Notes: generated from the letters alone by a model not told the origin. A DNA stretch of 64,000 bases from Anaerocolumna sp. AGMB13025 (GCF_029689925.1 NZ_CP121445.1:6072501-6136500); one strand, 5' to 3'. Shown: positions 1 through 8,561, numbered from the stretch's first letter. Numbers and translations are program-made.

Positions 1-486
1 AGAGGTTGGCTCATCACATATAAGCAGTTTGGGTTGATTCATAAGTGCCTGTGCAATACCAAGCCGCTGCTTCATTCCCCTCGAAAAGCCCTTTATGTGT
101 CTTTTTTCATGTTCTAACCCAACAAGTGCAAGAAGTTCTGTCGTTCTGCTTTTGTTTTTATTGGTTTCCATTCCCGTAATTTCACCGCAAAAGTTTAAAT
201 ACTCTCTGGGTGTCATATAGGAATAAAATTCGGGAACATCCGGCAGATAACCCACATAACGGTTGGTCTTGTTCTGCCCGTAAGTAACCTTTTCACCATT
301 TACATAAATCTCTCCACGATCTGCAGCTATAAGGCCAAGTATCATTTTCATTGTAGTAGTTTTGCCCGCACCATTTTGCCCTACGAAACCAAACACACTG
401 CCTGCCGGTACGGAAAAACTCAAGTCGGAAAGTACCTTCTTTTCACCAAATTGCTTAGAAACATGGGATACGTTTAACATTTCCAT
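1..486 (-). CDS. ABC transporter ATP-binding protein, YxlF-like (3' end beyond the window)
   Basis: An ATG at 484-486 opens a frame that runs without a stop to the window edge, giving 162 residues of the N-terminal part of an ABC ATPase. Walker A GQNGAGKTT lies at residues 36-44, the signature region reads SRGMKQRL, and Walker B LLICDEPTS ends the visible part. The type with DVPEFYSYMTPREYL after the Q-loop resembles CcmA/YxlF-like export ATPases. It begins 1 nt after the stop of the PLDc_N-domain gene and has an AGAGGA ribosome site inside that gene's end, so the two are cotranscribed. In Bacillus subtilis yxlE-yxlF-yxlG has the same order; the permease would lie left of the window. A second in-frame ATG at 478-480 is possible. 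Confidence 0.9.
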   Translation of the reverse strand, partial: MEMLNVSHVSKQFGEKKVLSDLSFSVPAGSVFGFVGQNGAGKTTTMKMILGLIAADRGEIYVNGEKVTYGQNKTNRYVGYLPDVPEFYSYMTPREYLNFCGEITGMETNKNKSRTTELLALVGLEHEKRHIKGFSRGMKQRLGIAQALMNQPKLLICDEPTS

Positions 487-487
487 T

Positions 488-691
488 CTAATCGTCCTCT
501 CTTCCAAGGAGGAAATAAAGAATTGGTCCAATAAACTCCATACCCACAATCACAATAATCAGCCACACCTTTCGACTGCCTCGTTTATAATTCTGATGTG
601 TTAGTATATGGTGGAGCGTATATACTAGAAGTCCCAGTTCTGCTATTACAAGTGGTAGAATAAATGGTAAGTATTCGATGATTTTATTCAT
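488..691 (-). CDS. PLDc_N-domain small membrane protein, YxlE-like
   Basis: This 67-residue protein has two hydrophobic segments (about residues 8-28 and 41-62) and ends in a charged tail. The spacing and the motif G-S-R-K-V-W-L-I-I-V between the helices fit the phospholipase-D N-terminal (PLDc_N) family, which lacks the nuclease domain here. YxlE of Bacillus subtilis is such a protein and sits before an ABC ATPase exactly as here. Its start overlaps the end of the XRE regulator by 8 nt, and AAAGGAAG precedes the ATG. In Bacillus YxlE modulates an ECF sigma factor; no sigma factor is visible here, so only the family and gene order are carried over. Confidence 0.8.
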   Translation of the reverse strand: MNKIIEYLPFILPLVIAELGLLVYTLHHILTHQNYKRGSRKVWLIIVIVGMEFIGPILYFLLGREDD

Positions 692-1814
692 AATAAGTTC
701 TTCCTTTACTTAGATTTTGTTTGATTTTTTGAAATGCCTCAGTATCTTTCATTGCTTCAAAAACCGGATGGTCAAGGGATTCTACTGCATTATCCATTAT
801 TAATTTTTTATCTCTTGGGGGTGCTGCACCAAGATCAAGTTGTGCAAACCATGAATCAAGTGCAGTGAAATAGCTGTCACCATGTAAATTGATATTATCC
901 CCAGTGAGCAGATAAGTTACAGTGCGTTCGAATTTATGAAGCATCTCCAGTGCTTTATCCGTTTGTTTATATATTGCATAAACTACCGCCGACTGATAAT
1001 AAAACTGAGCCGCCAAATTAGGCTGCAGTTTATCCAGATTATAGGCAGAAATGACACAACCAGTTCGTCTTATAGTTTCTTCGCATCCATTAAGATTGTC
1101 GCTATTTATAGCGAGATATCCAACGGACGTACCCACCAGCTCTAATAAGTGAATATAAATAGATATTTGAACGCTGCTTAACGCTTTATCTGTATCTCCC
1201 ACCATCTGATAAGCTTGTATCAATACCGAATTATTAGACATAGACAGATTTTGAGATCTGACAATGTCCTCTAAAATTTCAATTACATTATGTGGGTTTC
1301 CCAGCTGTAATTCTACCATAGCCTTAAAGGATAGTGCATGATTACAAATCTCTATTATTTTGCAATTCTTAAGAATATGTTCGCTAAGGTCTGATATTTC
1401 TTCTAATACTTCTCGTTGTGCACTTTGAGAATTTGCTAACATAAAATGATTTAACCACAGAACACAGATTTGTTGCAAAAAGGGAAAGCAAGAATAGTAT
1501 CTGTGCACTAGTGACTTACATTTTTCCATCGTATCCTCAAAGGATTGGGATGCAAAATCTTTAGCGAGTTCCTGATATATGCGTTGTATTTGTTCTTTAC
1601 TTAGTTGTGGTTCATAACCAAGTAATTCATCAACCGTCACTCCAAAATAAACAGCAATTTGTGGCAATAGCAGAATATCTGGCATACTCTGCTCATTTTC
1701 CCATTTTGAAACGGATGCTTTTGTTACTCCTAAAAACGATGCAACTTCATCCTGTGTCACTTTTTTTTCATGCCGAAACTTTACCAGATTTTCCGAAATA
1801 TTAAGTAACCTCAT
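684..1814 (-). CDS. XRE-family transcriptional regulator with TPR-like C-terminal domain
   Basis: Residues 1-65 form a Cro/C1-type helix-turn-helix (TQDEVASFLGVTKASVSKWE), the DNA-binding part. The remaining 310 residues are helical and degenerate-repeat-like, as in Gram-positive XRE regulators whose TPR domain senses a peptide or other ligand. The ATG is preceded by AAAGGAG. The gene overlaps yxlE-like 688 by 8 nt, so it heads an operon with the ABC module, which it probably controls; this is inference from position. Its 5' untranslated region consists of a 14-15 bp tandem repeat (1858-1975). No signal peptide or membrane segment is seen. Confidence 0.85.
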   Translation of the reverse strand: MRLLNISENLVKFRHEKKVTQDEVASFLGVTKASVSKWENEQSMPDILLLPQIAVYFGVTVDELLGYEPQLSKEQIQRIYQELAKDFASQSFEDTMEKCKSLVHRYYSCFPFLQQICVLWLNHFMLANSQSAQREVLEEISDLSEHILKNCKIIEICNHALSFKAMVELQLGNPHNVIEILEDIVRSQNLSMSNNSVLIQAYQMVGDTDKALSSVQISIYIHLLELVGTSVGYLAINSDNLNGCEETIRRTGCVISAYNLDKLQPNLAAQFYYQSAVVYAIYKQTDKALEMLHKFERTVTYLLTGDNINLHGDSYFTALDSWFAQLDLGAAPPRDKKLIMDNAVESLDHPVFEAMKDTEAFQKIKQNLSKGRTYYE

Positions 1815-1857
1815 ATTGGCTAGCTCCTTTCTAGTTCTCAGTTAATAGTTCTCAGCT

Positions 1858-1975
1858 CTCGATTCTTGGCTCTCGATTCTTATTTCTCAGTTCTTTAGCT
1901 CTCAGTTCTTTGGCTCTCAGTTCTTTTGCTCTCCGTTCTTTGGTCCTCAGTTCTTTGGCCCTCAGTTCTTTGGCT
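1858..1975. repeat. 15-bp tandem repeat array
   Basis: Six units of 15 bp, consensus CTCAGTTCTTTGGCT, run head to tail from 1886 to 1975 in exact phase. They are preceded by two or three degenerate 14-bp units (CTCGATTCTTGGCT) from 1858. The array lies 40-160 bp upstream of the XRE regulator and would be in its leader or promoter region. No spacer sequence separates the units, so this is a minisatellite, not CRISPR. Confidence 0.9.
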
Positions 1976-2347
1976 GCTTTCATAATAAATTATACAAAAC
2001 TAAAATACAGAAAACAATGGAGAAGCACGATACCTTATAATACAAAATCAACCAACAGGAAACTTTTATTCTTGATTGATTCTCTTCATACTACTGTCTG
2101 TTGTTTACAATTAAATATCTTTATGGGTACTATTTCTATAGTTAAGGATTTTTACACAGAAATCTCTATCTGCTTTTACCTAGTATTATGTACGATAATC
2201 AATGTACCGGGCACCACTGATACTAGTAGTCGATTCTGCAGTAGATTCGTTTAAAACCATTGGTTTAAACTCACAAGAATTTTTACACTAAAAAAGGATG
2301 TTAGCAACACTAAAAAGCATTGGAAACATCCCCTATTTACCGTAAAA
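1976..2347. other. Intergenic stretch with an imperfect inverted repeat
   Basis: No supported gene lies here. The only structure noted is an inverted repeat at about 2249-2270, GTTTAAAACCA then TTGGTTTAAAC, imperfect by one base and almost without a loop, which looks more like an operator than a terminator. The toxin gene ends just to the right at 2348, and no clear intrinsic terminator follows it. Confidence 0.4.
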
Positions 2348-2611
2348 TCATTTATCACCATAACGGTATCTGCAAGCCAGAATATAGATAGTATCATTGT
2401 CAATTTTATATATCAAACGATCTTTATCATTTATTCTCCTACTCCAAAAACCAGCCATATTTCCACTTAATGCCTCTGGCTTTCCAATTCCTTCATTCCC
2501 ATTTCTGGTTATTTCGTCAATTAATTGATTTATTTTTCTTAATGTTTTTCTATCTTCCATCTGCCAATAAATATAATCGGTCCATCCATTTTTCGTAAAA
2601 ACCTTAATCAT
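2348..2611 (-). CDS. yoeB: YoeB-type mRNA interferase toxin (Txe/YoeB family)
   Basis: This is a ribosome-dependent endoribonuclease toxin of the RelE superfamily. The hallmark blocks are present: W-x-D-Y-x-Y-W-Q near the N-terminus, DRKTLRKINQLIDEI, GIGKPEALSG, FWSRRI, DRLIYKI and the C-terminal CRYRYGDK, where the usual terminal HY is RY. Length (87 aa) is normal. I prefer the ATG at 2611 over the one at 2620: AGAGG lies 9 nt before 2611 but would abut 2620, and the family starts with M-I-K. The gene then overlaps the antitoxin stop by 8 nt (ATGATTAA), so toxin translation is coupled to the fused antitoxin gene upstream. Confidence 0.93.
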   Translation of the reverse strand: MIKVFTKNGWTDYIYWQMEDRKTLRKINQLIDEITRNGNEGIGKPEALSGNMAGFWSRRINDKDRLIYKIDNDTIYILACRYRYGDK

Positions 2612-4037
2612 CGGCTTCATCCTCTGATAATTCTTGTGTAGATACTATTCCATTTTCTAATTGTGTCCTTGATTCCATTAACCAGTCATAATTATTTTTA
2701 TTTCCCATTACATATATATTTTCAATCATATTATTATAGGATTCTTCAGAGAGAATAACAACATTTTTATTATCTTTTCTTGTTACTATCAATGTCTCAT
2801 AATCATCAGTGACCTTATCCATGTACGTCTTCATATTATCTCTTAACGTTGTATAGTTTATTACAACGTCCATTATTTTCTCTTCATTTCTACATACAAA
2901 CAGAAATAAATCAGCCGAGTCTTTTGCTAATTTTTCATCTCCGATTTTCAAAAAATACGCTACAAACAGTAATTCTATATTCTTCATAACACATGCCATA
3001 GACTGCCGCTCAACTTGTTTTAAGTCTGCAAGTGAGTCGTATCCTTCAATCACCTGGCTTACGATACGAAACCAGAATTCTTTCTTTACCCGATTATTAT
3101 CTTCCTGCATTAGAATTCCTAACAAGAAATAACAGATATCAAAAATTCTGATATTACTCTGGCTCAAATCAAAATCAATATATCCTGAAAACTGCTTATC
3201 ATCAAACAAAAAATTTCCCAAGTATACATCTCTGTGTATTAACTGTTTGGGCAGCTCTCTATATACCTCCGATAATTGATGAATAGATTCCTTAATTTCA
3301 TTCTCCGGTAAGTATTCGGGTGCAAATTCATCGAGATTTCTCGTAACCCAGCCTTCCATTTCTTCCAGAAGGCTATTATTCCAAAAACTTATTGTTTTCT
3401 CGCATTCCCGAAAGGCAATATGAAGCTTTGCGAGAATTCGCCCAAAATTGTAAAACCAATCTTCCTCCAACTGGTCGATATCAATAATATTTTTACCCTT
3501 CAATTTCGTTGTAAGCAAATACATCTTATCGTTTTTTACATAAAATTCTTTGCCATCTGCAAGTGGGCAGATTTCCGGCACGGTAACTCCGGCTTCACGA
3601 AGTGTTTTATGCATTTGAATATTTCTTAATAATAAGTTACGATCGCTGTATTCTTTTAAAACATATGTCTCTTTTACACTCCAAGTGGAATGGTATATTT
3701 GTTTTGGGCAATCCTTTAAATTCCACTCTTTTACTATTTCCTCCATCATAGCTTGAACAGGCTCCATTCTTCTTTTCTGCGTCATCACTATCCTTCTAAT
3801 ACTTTTAACAGACAAATGATAGCACTCTGATAATTCCATATAATCAATACCTTCCAAGAATTTATCGTAAATATGTAAATTCTTTAGTTCCATTTCCCGG
3901 CGGTGGTTTGTATTTTCTCCCCATTTATTTCGTTTTGAACCACTTTTAGAAATGTAAATATATACGCCATCGGTATATTTTCTTATCTCATTTATTAGTT
4001 CTTCTGGTAAAATATCCGCTCCATTTATATACTTCAT
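2604..4037 (-). CDS. Three-domain fusion: CD3324-like HTH, APH-type kinase, YefM antitoxin
   Basis: The 477-residue product has three recognisable parts. Residues 1-90 resemble CD3324-family HTH proteins (LPEELINEIRKY, then KRNKWGE). Residues about 95-375 form an aminoglycoside-phosphotransferase-like kinase with LIHRD (H268, D270), N275 and the DFD metal motif (D288, D290), so catalytic residues look intact. Residues 389-477 are a complete YefM/Phd antitoxin (YTTLRDNMKTYMDKVTDDYE, LIVTRKDNKNVV, then S-x-x-S-Y-N-N-M-I). The stop overlaps yoeB. I chose the ATG at 4037 (GAGGTGA 4-10 nt upstream) over 4070. An internal ATG at 2873 with weak GAAGAG upstream could release the 89-aa antitoxin alone. 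YefM normally neutralises YoeB and represses its operon; how the kinase fits is unknown. Confidence 0.88.
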   Translation of the reverse strand: MKYINGADILPEELINEIRKYTDGVYIYISKSGSKRNKWGENTNHRREMELKNLHIYDKFLEGIDYMELSECYHLSVKSIRRIVMTQKRRMEPVQAMMEEIVKEWNLKDCPKQIYHSTWSVKETYVLKEYSDRNLLLRNIQMHKTLREAGVTVPEICPLADGKEFYVKNDKMYLLTTKLKGKNIIDIDQLEEDWFYNFGRILAKLHIAFRECEKTISFWNNSLLEEMEGWVTRNLDEFAPEYLPENEIKESIHQLSEVYRELPKQLIHRDVYLGNFLFDDKQFSGYIDFDLSQSNIRIFDICYFLLGILMQEDNNRVKKEFWFRIVSQVIEGYDSLADLKQVERQSMACVMKNIELLFVAYFLKIGDEKLAKDSADLFLFVCRNEEKIMDVVINYTTLRDNMKTYMDKVTDDYETLIVTRKDNKNVVILSEESYNNMIENIYVMGNKNNYDWLMESRTQLENGIVSTQELSEDEADD

Positions 4038-4271
4038 TGAATCACCTCGCTTTACAACAAATTTTACCATATGGACTGTTAATTTTCATTCCCAATCTCA
4101 TGTATGGCAAATCATTGGGCAGCTTCTTGATAATATCTTTCTCTGGACCTAATCTTTACATGCTTTGAACTAACTCTATTAAATAATGCTGCTGCAAATA
4201 GCTGCAGGTGTTAGAATCGCGCTTTGGGATAAAACAGTATAATAAATTACTGGAAATATCTAATAATTATA

Positions 4272-4306
4272 AAAAACCCCGAAAAACAAAGTATCTTCGG
4301 GGTTTT
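4272..4306 (-). terminator. Intrinsic terminator of the opp operon
   Basis: A stem AAAAACCCCGAA / TTCGGGGTTTTT (4272-4283 with 4295-4306) lies immediately downstream of the last opp gene. On the minus strand it is followed by a T-rich run, and A/T symmetry makes it usable in both directions. Confidence 0.85.
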
Positions 4307-4310
4307 TCTT

Positions 4311-5300
4311 TTATGAATGGAAACATCTAATAAACTGTCCATCACTTACTTCTCTTACCGGAGGCATTTCCTTGGAACATCTCTCTTCTGCGACAGGACA
4401 ACGGCCTTTAAACGGGCATCCTTTGCTTTCTGGTGTCCAATAAGTAACTTCTGATTCTTTATCTTTTAATACTGGCAATTCTACAACTCCTTCTCTTTCT
4501 GGATCTGGAGCAGCAGTAATCAAAAGTTTTGTATAGGGATGCGCAGGACCTACGATAACCTTATTCACATCACCCCATTCAACCATATGCCCGGCATACA
4601 AGACAATAATCCGATCAGCAAAATACCTGGCAGTGGCTATATCATGGGTAATAAAAATAAAGGATTTGTTATTTTCTTTTTTCAATTTATTCATAAGGTT
4701 TAGAATACCCAGCCGAATCGATACATCTAACATTGATGTTGGCTCATCTGCAAATATAACTTCTGCACCTACAGACAAAATTCTTGCTAAATAAGCTCTT
4801 TGTCTTTGCCCGCCAGACAGCTGATGAGGATTTTTGCTTCCTTGTTCTTCTGGTGGAACCAGACCTACCAAAGTCAAATACTCATCCATCTTCTTTTTCA
4901 TGGTAATTTTGTCTGAAGGATGATATAACTTAAGGGGTCTCTCCAAATGATAATAAATATTATGCAATGGATTTAATGAGGAAAAAGGGTCTTGAAAAAT
5001 CATCTGCACTTTTTGACGATAATTTTTTAAATTCTGGGCTTTTAATTTATGAATATCTTTATTTTCAAATGTCATTGTTCCCGAGGTTGGATTGTAAAAT
5101 TTCATAGCGATCCTGCATATAGTAGATTTTCCACAGCCTGATTCGCCAACAATGGCTAAGGCTTCCCCTTTATATAAATCAAAAGTGATATCGTTTAAAG
5201 CACGTAAGGTTTTCTTCTTAGCCAGAATTGATTTTCCACCGATTTTAAAATCCATCACAACGTTTTTTACACTTAATACTATTTGATTTTCTTCTTTCAT
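4311..5300 (-). CDS. Oligopeptide/nickel-type ABC transporter ATPase, OppF-like
   Basis: A 329-residue ABC ATPase with Walker A GESGCGKST, signature LSGGQRQR, Walker B VIFADEPTS and the H-loop ITHD. The C-terminal oligopeptide/dipeptide extension carries the cysteine cluster (GCPFKGRCP, later ERC and RCF) typical of OppF/DppF. It is the second of two ATPases in the transporter and pairs with the OppD-like protein at 5382-6350. The start at 5300 (ATGAAAGAAG, with GAGGTG 6 nt before) is preferred over an upstream ATG at 5360 that would add 20 unrelated residues. Peptide, nickel or oligosaccharide substrate cannot be told from the ATPase. Confidence 0.9.
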   Translation of the reverse strand: MKEENQIVLSVKNVVMDFKIGGKSILAKKKTLRALNDITFDLYKGEALAIVGESGCGKSTICRIAMKFYNPTSGTMTFENKDIHKLKAQNLKNYRQKVQMIFQDPFSSLNPLHNIYYHLERPLKLYHPSDKITMKKKMDEYLTLVGLVPPEEQGSKNPHQLSGGQRQRAYLARILSVGAEVIFADEPTSMLDVSIRLGILNLMNKLKKENNKSFIFITHDIATARYFADRIIVLYAGHMVEWGDVNKVIVGPAHPYTKLLITAAPDPEREGVVELPVLKDKESEVTYWTPESKGCPFKGRCPVAEERCSKEMPPVREVSDGQFIRCFHS

Positions 5301-5381
5301 TTCACACCTCGTATTATTGATACATTGCGTTTGGTATTTGGAACGGTCCAGCCAGTTCACTTGTCATGAATTAAGTTACAT

Positions 5382-6350
5382 CTATCCTACCTCTAATGGA
5401 TTATGGCAATAAAAGAACCCCTCATTCGTTGTGCTATTCTCTGGTTCTTTTGTAAAACAGTCTTTACAGGTTCTAAAACAACGGTCTTGAAATCTGCACC
5501 CTACAGGAATTGCATTTAAATCAAGGGGGGTCCCGGGTATTCCTTCCATATACTTAACTTCTCCTTTTAAAGAGGGAAATGAATTTTTTAATCCGTAGGT
5601 ATAGGGATGTCTTGGATTATGAAGAATCTTCTCCGAAGAAGCCTGTTCTACAATCTTCCCAGCATACATAATACCTATTGTATCGCAAAATTCCATCATC
5701 AAACTAATATCGTGTGTAATAAAAAGAATGGAAAATTTCAACTCCTTTTTTAAGTCGTAAATACAACGTAATATATCCCTTTGTACTACCGTATCAAGCG
5801 CAGTAGTAGGTTCATCTAATATAAGCAGCTTTGGTCTGAGCGCTAATGCCATTGCAATAACTGCTCTTTGACGCATACCTCCGGAATATTGATGAGGATA
5901 ATCTTTTAACCTTTCTGCTGGGATACCTACAAAGGATAACAGTTCTTCAGACTTCTTTCTGGCAACGGTTTTATTATTGGTAATCTTATGATACTTAAAT
6001 ATTTCAAAAAATTGTTCCTCCATCTTTACGACGGGATTCAGACAATTCATAGCCGATTGGAATACCATGGCGATCTCGCTCCAGCGTAATTGCTGAACCC
6101 TGTCTTCTGTCATAGGTACGATATCATTACCTCCAACAATAATCTGACCATCTGATATTAAGGCTGGAGGTCTGTGTAATCTCATAAGAGAGTAAGCAAT
6201 TGTACTCTTACCACAGCCGGATTCTCCCGCTAAGCCATAGCTTTGACCCTCTTGTATTGAAAAACTGACATTATCTACAGCTCTGACATGTCCCCCTTTT
6301 GCAGTCACATAATCAACGCTAAGTCCTTTTACCGTTAATAAGTCACCCAT
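5382..6350 (-). CDS. Oligopeptide/nickel-type ABC transporter ATPase, OppD-like
   Basis: A 322-residue ATPase with Walker A GESGCGKST, signature YSGGMRQR, Walker B LLILDEPTTALD, and the C-terminal oligo_HPY region. Four cysteines are grouped as CRFQDRCFRTCKDC, the arrangement known in DppD-type proteins to bind an iron-sulfur cluster. It lies 19 nt downstream of the OppC-like permease and 81 nt upstream of the OppF-like ATPase. Together the two cytoplasmic ATPases power uptake through the OppB/OppC channel. Confidence 0.92.
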   Translation of the reverse strand: MGDLLTVKGLSVDYVTAKGGHVRAVDNVSFSIQEGQSYGLAGESGCGKSTIAYSLMRLHRPPALISDGQIIVGGNDIVPMTEDRVQQLRWSEIAMVFQSAMNCLNPVVKMEEQFFEIFKYHKITNNKTVARKKSEELLSFVGIPAERLKDYPHQYSGGMRQRAVIAMALALRPKLLILDEPTTALDTVVQRDILRCIYDLKKELKFSILFITHDISLMMEFCDTIGIMYAGKIVEQASSEKILHNPRHPYTYGLKNSFPSLKGEVKYMEGIPGTPLDLNAIPVGCRFQDRCFRTCKDCFTKEPENSTTNEGFFYCHNPLEVG

Positions 6351-6369
6351 CTTAAAGCATTCCTCCTTC

Positions 6370-7305
6370 CTATTCGATGTTATTTAAACCTAATTTTTTC
6401 ATTTTTTTTGCCTGTATTTTTTTCACTTTATAATAAGCTCTCATAATTCTTTGTGCTTTCAATTTCGGATTTGATACTTCATCGATGGAGAAGTTGATTA
6501 AGGTAAGCCCTACACCAAACAAAACAATCCCTGCAATCGGACCGATCAATTCCCACCATGCACCACTTGTCAACGCTCCAGATTTATTTGCATTAAAAAG
6601 CATGATTCCCCAGGTGCAAGAAAGGGGATCACCAAAACCAATAAATTCAAGCGTAGCACTCGCTGTAATGGCATAGATGATTGTGCTGACAAACGCAGAA
6701 CTTATAATAGAAAGCATATTTGGCATAATCTCTATAAACAAGATCCTAAGCTTTGATTCTCCTAATGTCTCTGCTGAATAAACAAATTCCCTGTTTCTCA
6801 AGCTCATTGTCTGAGCACGAAGTACACGAGCATTCCAGGGCCAGGAAGTCAGCCCAATAATAATACAAATCAGGAAGGGCGATACCCCATCTAACATTGC
6901 TGCAACGATAAGCAGCAAGACTATATTCGGTATAACCATGATAATGTTTATCACTGTTGTTATTATGTTATCGTACCATCCTCCAAAATAGCCCGAAGTG
7001 ATTCCAAAAAAGATTCCTAAAAACACGGTAAGAACACCTGCAAATATACCTACCAGGATGGATACACGGCCTCCATATAAGGTTTGAGCGAATACATCAT
7101 TACCCAATTGCGTTGTGCCTAAGATATGACTATGTGAAGGTTGGCTGTGATATTCATCAACAAATCTATTTGTAGGATCAATACTCGTAAACAGGTTTGC
7201 TCCAATGGTAAGGAGAAGAATTATAAGTATCAGAATAGCTCCAATACTTGTTTTGGGGCTGTTTCTGAAAAAGCGTATTATCATACTATTCCATATTTTT
7301 TTCAT
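6370..7305 (-). CDS. Oligopeptide-type ABC transporter permease, OppC-like
   Basis: A 311-residue inner-membrane permease with an N-terminal membrane helix (about 20-40), a periplasm-side loop containing HILGTTQLGNDVFAQTLYG, which is the OppC family N-terminal signature, and five further helices. The EAA coupling loop reads SAETLGESKLRILFIEIMPN. It follows the OppB-like gene by 23 nt and would form the heterodimeric channel with it. The C-terminal tail is lysine-rich (KVKKIQAKKMKK) and longer than in most family members. Confidence 0.92.
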   Translation of the reverse strand: MKKIWNSMIIRFFRNSPKTSIGAILILIILLLTIGANLFTSIDPTNRFVDEYHSQPSHSHILGTTQLGNDVFAQTLYGGRVSILVGIFAGVLTVFLGIFFGITSGYFGGWYDNIITTVINIIMVIPNIVLLLIVAAMLDGVSPFLICIIIGLTSWPWNARVLRAQTMSLRNREFVYSAETLGESKLRILFIEIMPNMLSIISSAFVSTIIYAITASATLEFIGFGDPLSCTWGIMLFNANKSGALTSGAWWELIGPIAGIVLFGVGLTLINFSIDEVSNPKLKAQRIMRAYYKVKKIQAKKMKKLGLNNIE

Positions 7306-7328
7306 ATACTCTTAAGCCTCCTTTCCAA

Positions 7329-8327
7329 TTAATTCCCATTCACACCTTGTCTTCTGGTTCTTGGATCCAAAATCATGATGCTGATGTCTGCTATAAAGTT
7401 TGCTGTAAGCATCACTATTGTAGTCATAAGTAGTATGCCTTGCATCAAAGGATAATCACGTCTGCTAATCGCCATAACCATAATTTGACCTAACCCAGGA
7501 TAATTAAAAACCTGTTCGATTATTAATGAGCCGCCTAATAAGAATCCGATCTGCATTGCAAGTGATGTAACAACGGGTAAAAGTGCATTTCTTGCACCGT
7601 AGCCAAACATGATCTTCCTGTCAGGTACGCCTTTGGCAATTCCCATAACGATATAATCTTCACCAAGTTGGTTAATCATATTTGCTCTCATGCCCATAAT
7701 CCCGCCAAGTCCTGTAATAATAACTGCAAGACCGGGCAAGAATGCATGATAAGCCACATCACCTATGTATTGAAAGACATTGTCAGGATAAAAAAGGGGA
7801 GTAACCGCATAGCCTCTTGGAAATATATCCGTATAGGCAAGTGCGATGCTTAAAATTATTGCTGTCACAACTGACGGAATATTAGCCATAATTTGCCCGC
7901 CAACTGTTAATGTTGTATCTAATCTGCTTCCACGTTTCCAGGCAACAAGAATACCAAGCAGTGTATTTATAATAAATCCGAGAATCAATGCTGATCCCAA
8001 CAGGAATACCGTCCATCTCACTCCACGTCCCGTTGCTTCCAATACTGTCTGTGGGTAAAAAGTAAAAGAAATACCCCAATCACCTTTGAAAATACTAGCG
8101 ATATAATGAAAGAAACTTATGATAACAGGTGTATGGGTATCGTATCCAAATAATTTCTCTACTGCAGCTATTGTATTATTATCAACAACTCCACCTGATT
8201 GATAAAGGTTTGATAAGAACATCTGAACAGGATTTCCCGGCATCATACGTGGAAGAAAAAAGTTTACAGCCAAAGCCCCAAAGAATGCTATTATATAAAA
8301 CCATAACCTTTTTAAAATGTATTTCAC
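7329..8327 (-). CDS. Oligopeptide-type ABC transporter permease, OppB-like
   Basis: A 332-residue permease with N-terminal helix VKYILKRLWFYIIAFF, the OppB family motif FLPRMMPGNP, and an EAA loop GIAKGVPDRKIMFGYGARNALLPV. The C-terminus ends in LDPRTRRQG, also typical. I choose a GTG start at 8327 because GGAGGTGAGG stands 6 nt upstream; the alternative TTG at 8345 lies inside that ribosome site. A 234-bp gap with stem-loops and a tandem duplication separates it from the substrate-binding gene upstream. Confidence 0.9.
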   Translation of the reverse strand: MKYILKRLWFYIIAFFGALAVNFFLPRMMPGNPVQMFLSNLYQSGGVVDNNTIAAVEKLFGYDTHTPVIISFFHYIASIFKGDWGISFTFYPQTVLEATGRGVRWTVFLLGSALILGFIINTLLGILVAWKRGSRLDTTLTVGGQIMANIPSVVTAIILSIALAYTDIFPRGYAVTPLFYPDNVFQYIGDVAYHAFLPGLAVIITGLGGIMGMRANMINQLGEDYIVMGIAKGVPDRKIMFGYGARNALLPVVTSLAMQIGFLLGGSLIIEQVFNYPGLGQIMVMAISRRDYPLMQGILLMTTIVMLTANFIADISIMILDPRTRRQGVNGN

Positions 8328-8421
8328 AGCTATCCTCACCTCCAAGTATATGGTCTTTATACAGATCCAAAATTTTATATAATATTAAATTGTAAGGTTC
8401 TATGAAATTCCGGTGAAATTC

Positions 8422-8467
8422 GATAAATAGTAAAATCTATAGAAGATAAATAGTAAAATCTATAGAA
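8422..8467. repeat. Perfect 23-bp tandem duplication
   Basis: Two identical 23-bp copies, each starting GATAAATAGTAAAATC and ending TATAGAA, abut at 8422-8444 and 8445-8467. They are enclosed by short inverted sequences AATTCCGG (8406-8413) and CCGGAATT (8470-8477). The site is in the untranslated gap between the binding-protein gene and oppB. Confidence 0.9.
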
Positions 8468-8487
8468 ATCCGGAATTATAAGGTGCA

Positions 8488-8549
8488 ATATAGTAATCGT
8501 TGGACTATTACTATATCAAGTATGGCACAAGTAAAAACTTATGCCATAC
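8488..8549 (-). promoter_or_regulatory. Two consecutive stem-loops between oppA-like and oppB-like genes
   Basis: A perfect 10-bp inverted repeat ATATAGTAAT / ATTACTATAT (8488-8497, 8507-8516) is followed by a 13-bp near-perfect one, GTATGGCACAAGT / ACTTATGCCATAC (8520-8532, 8537-8549). Neither has a strong T-run on the minus strand. Such hairpins just after a binding-protein gene commonly protect its mRNA end and reduce readthrough into the permeases; that role is inferred. Confidence 0.6.
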
Positions 8550-8561
8550 CTGATTCATTCA

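Noticed and set aside
1910..2254. Plus-strand open frame of 114 codons
   Set aside because: Its first part is a translation of the 15-bp tandem repeat and it has no ribosome site or family features.
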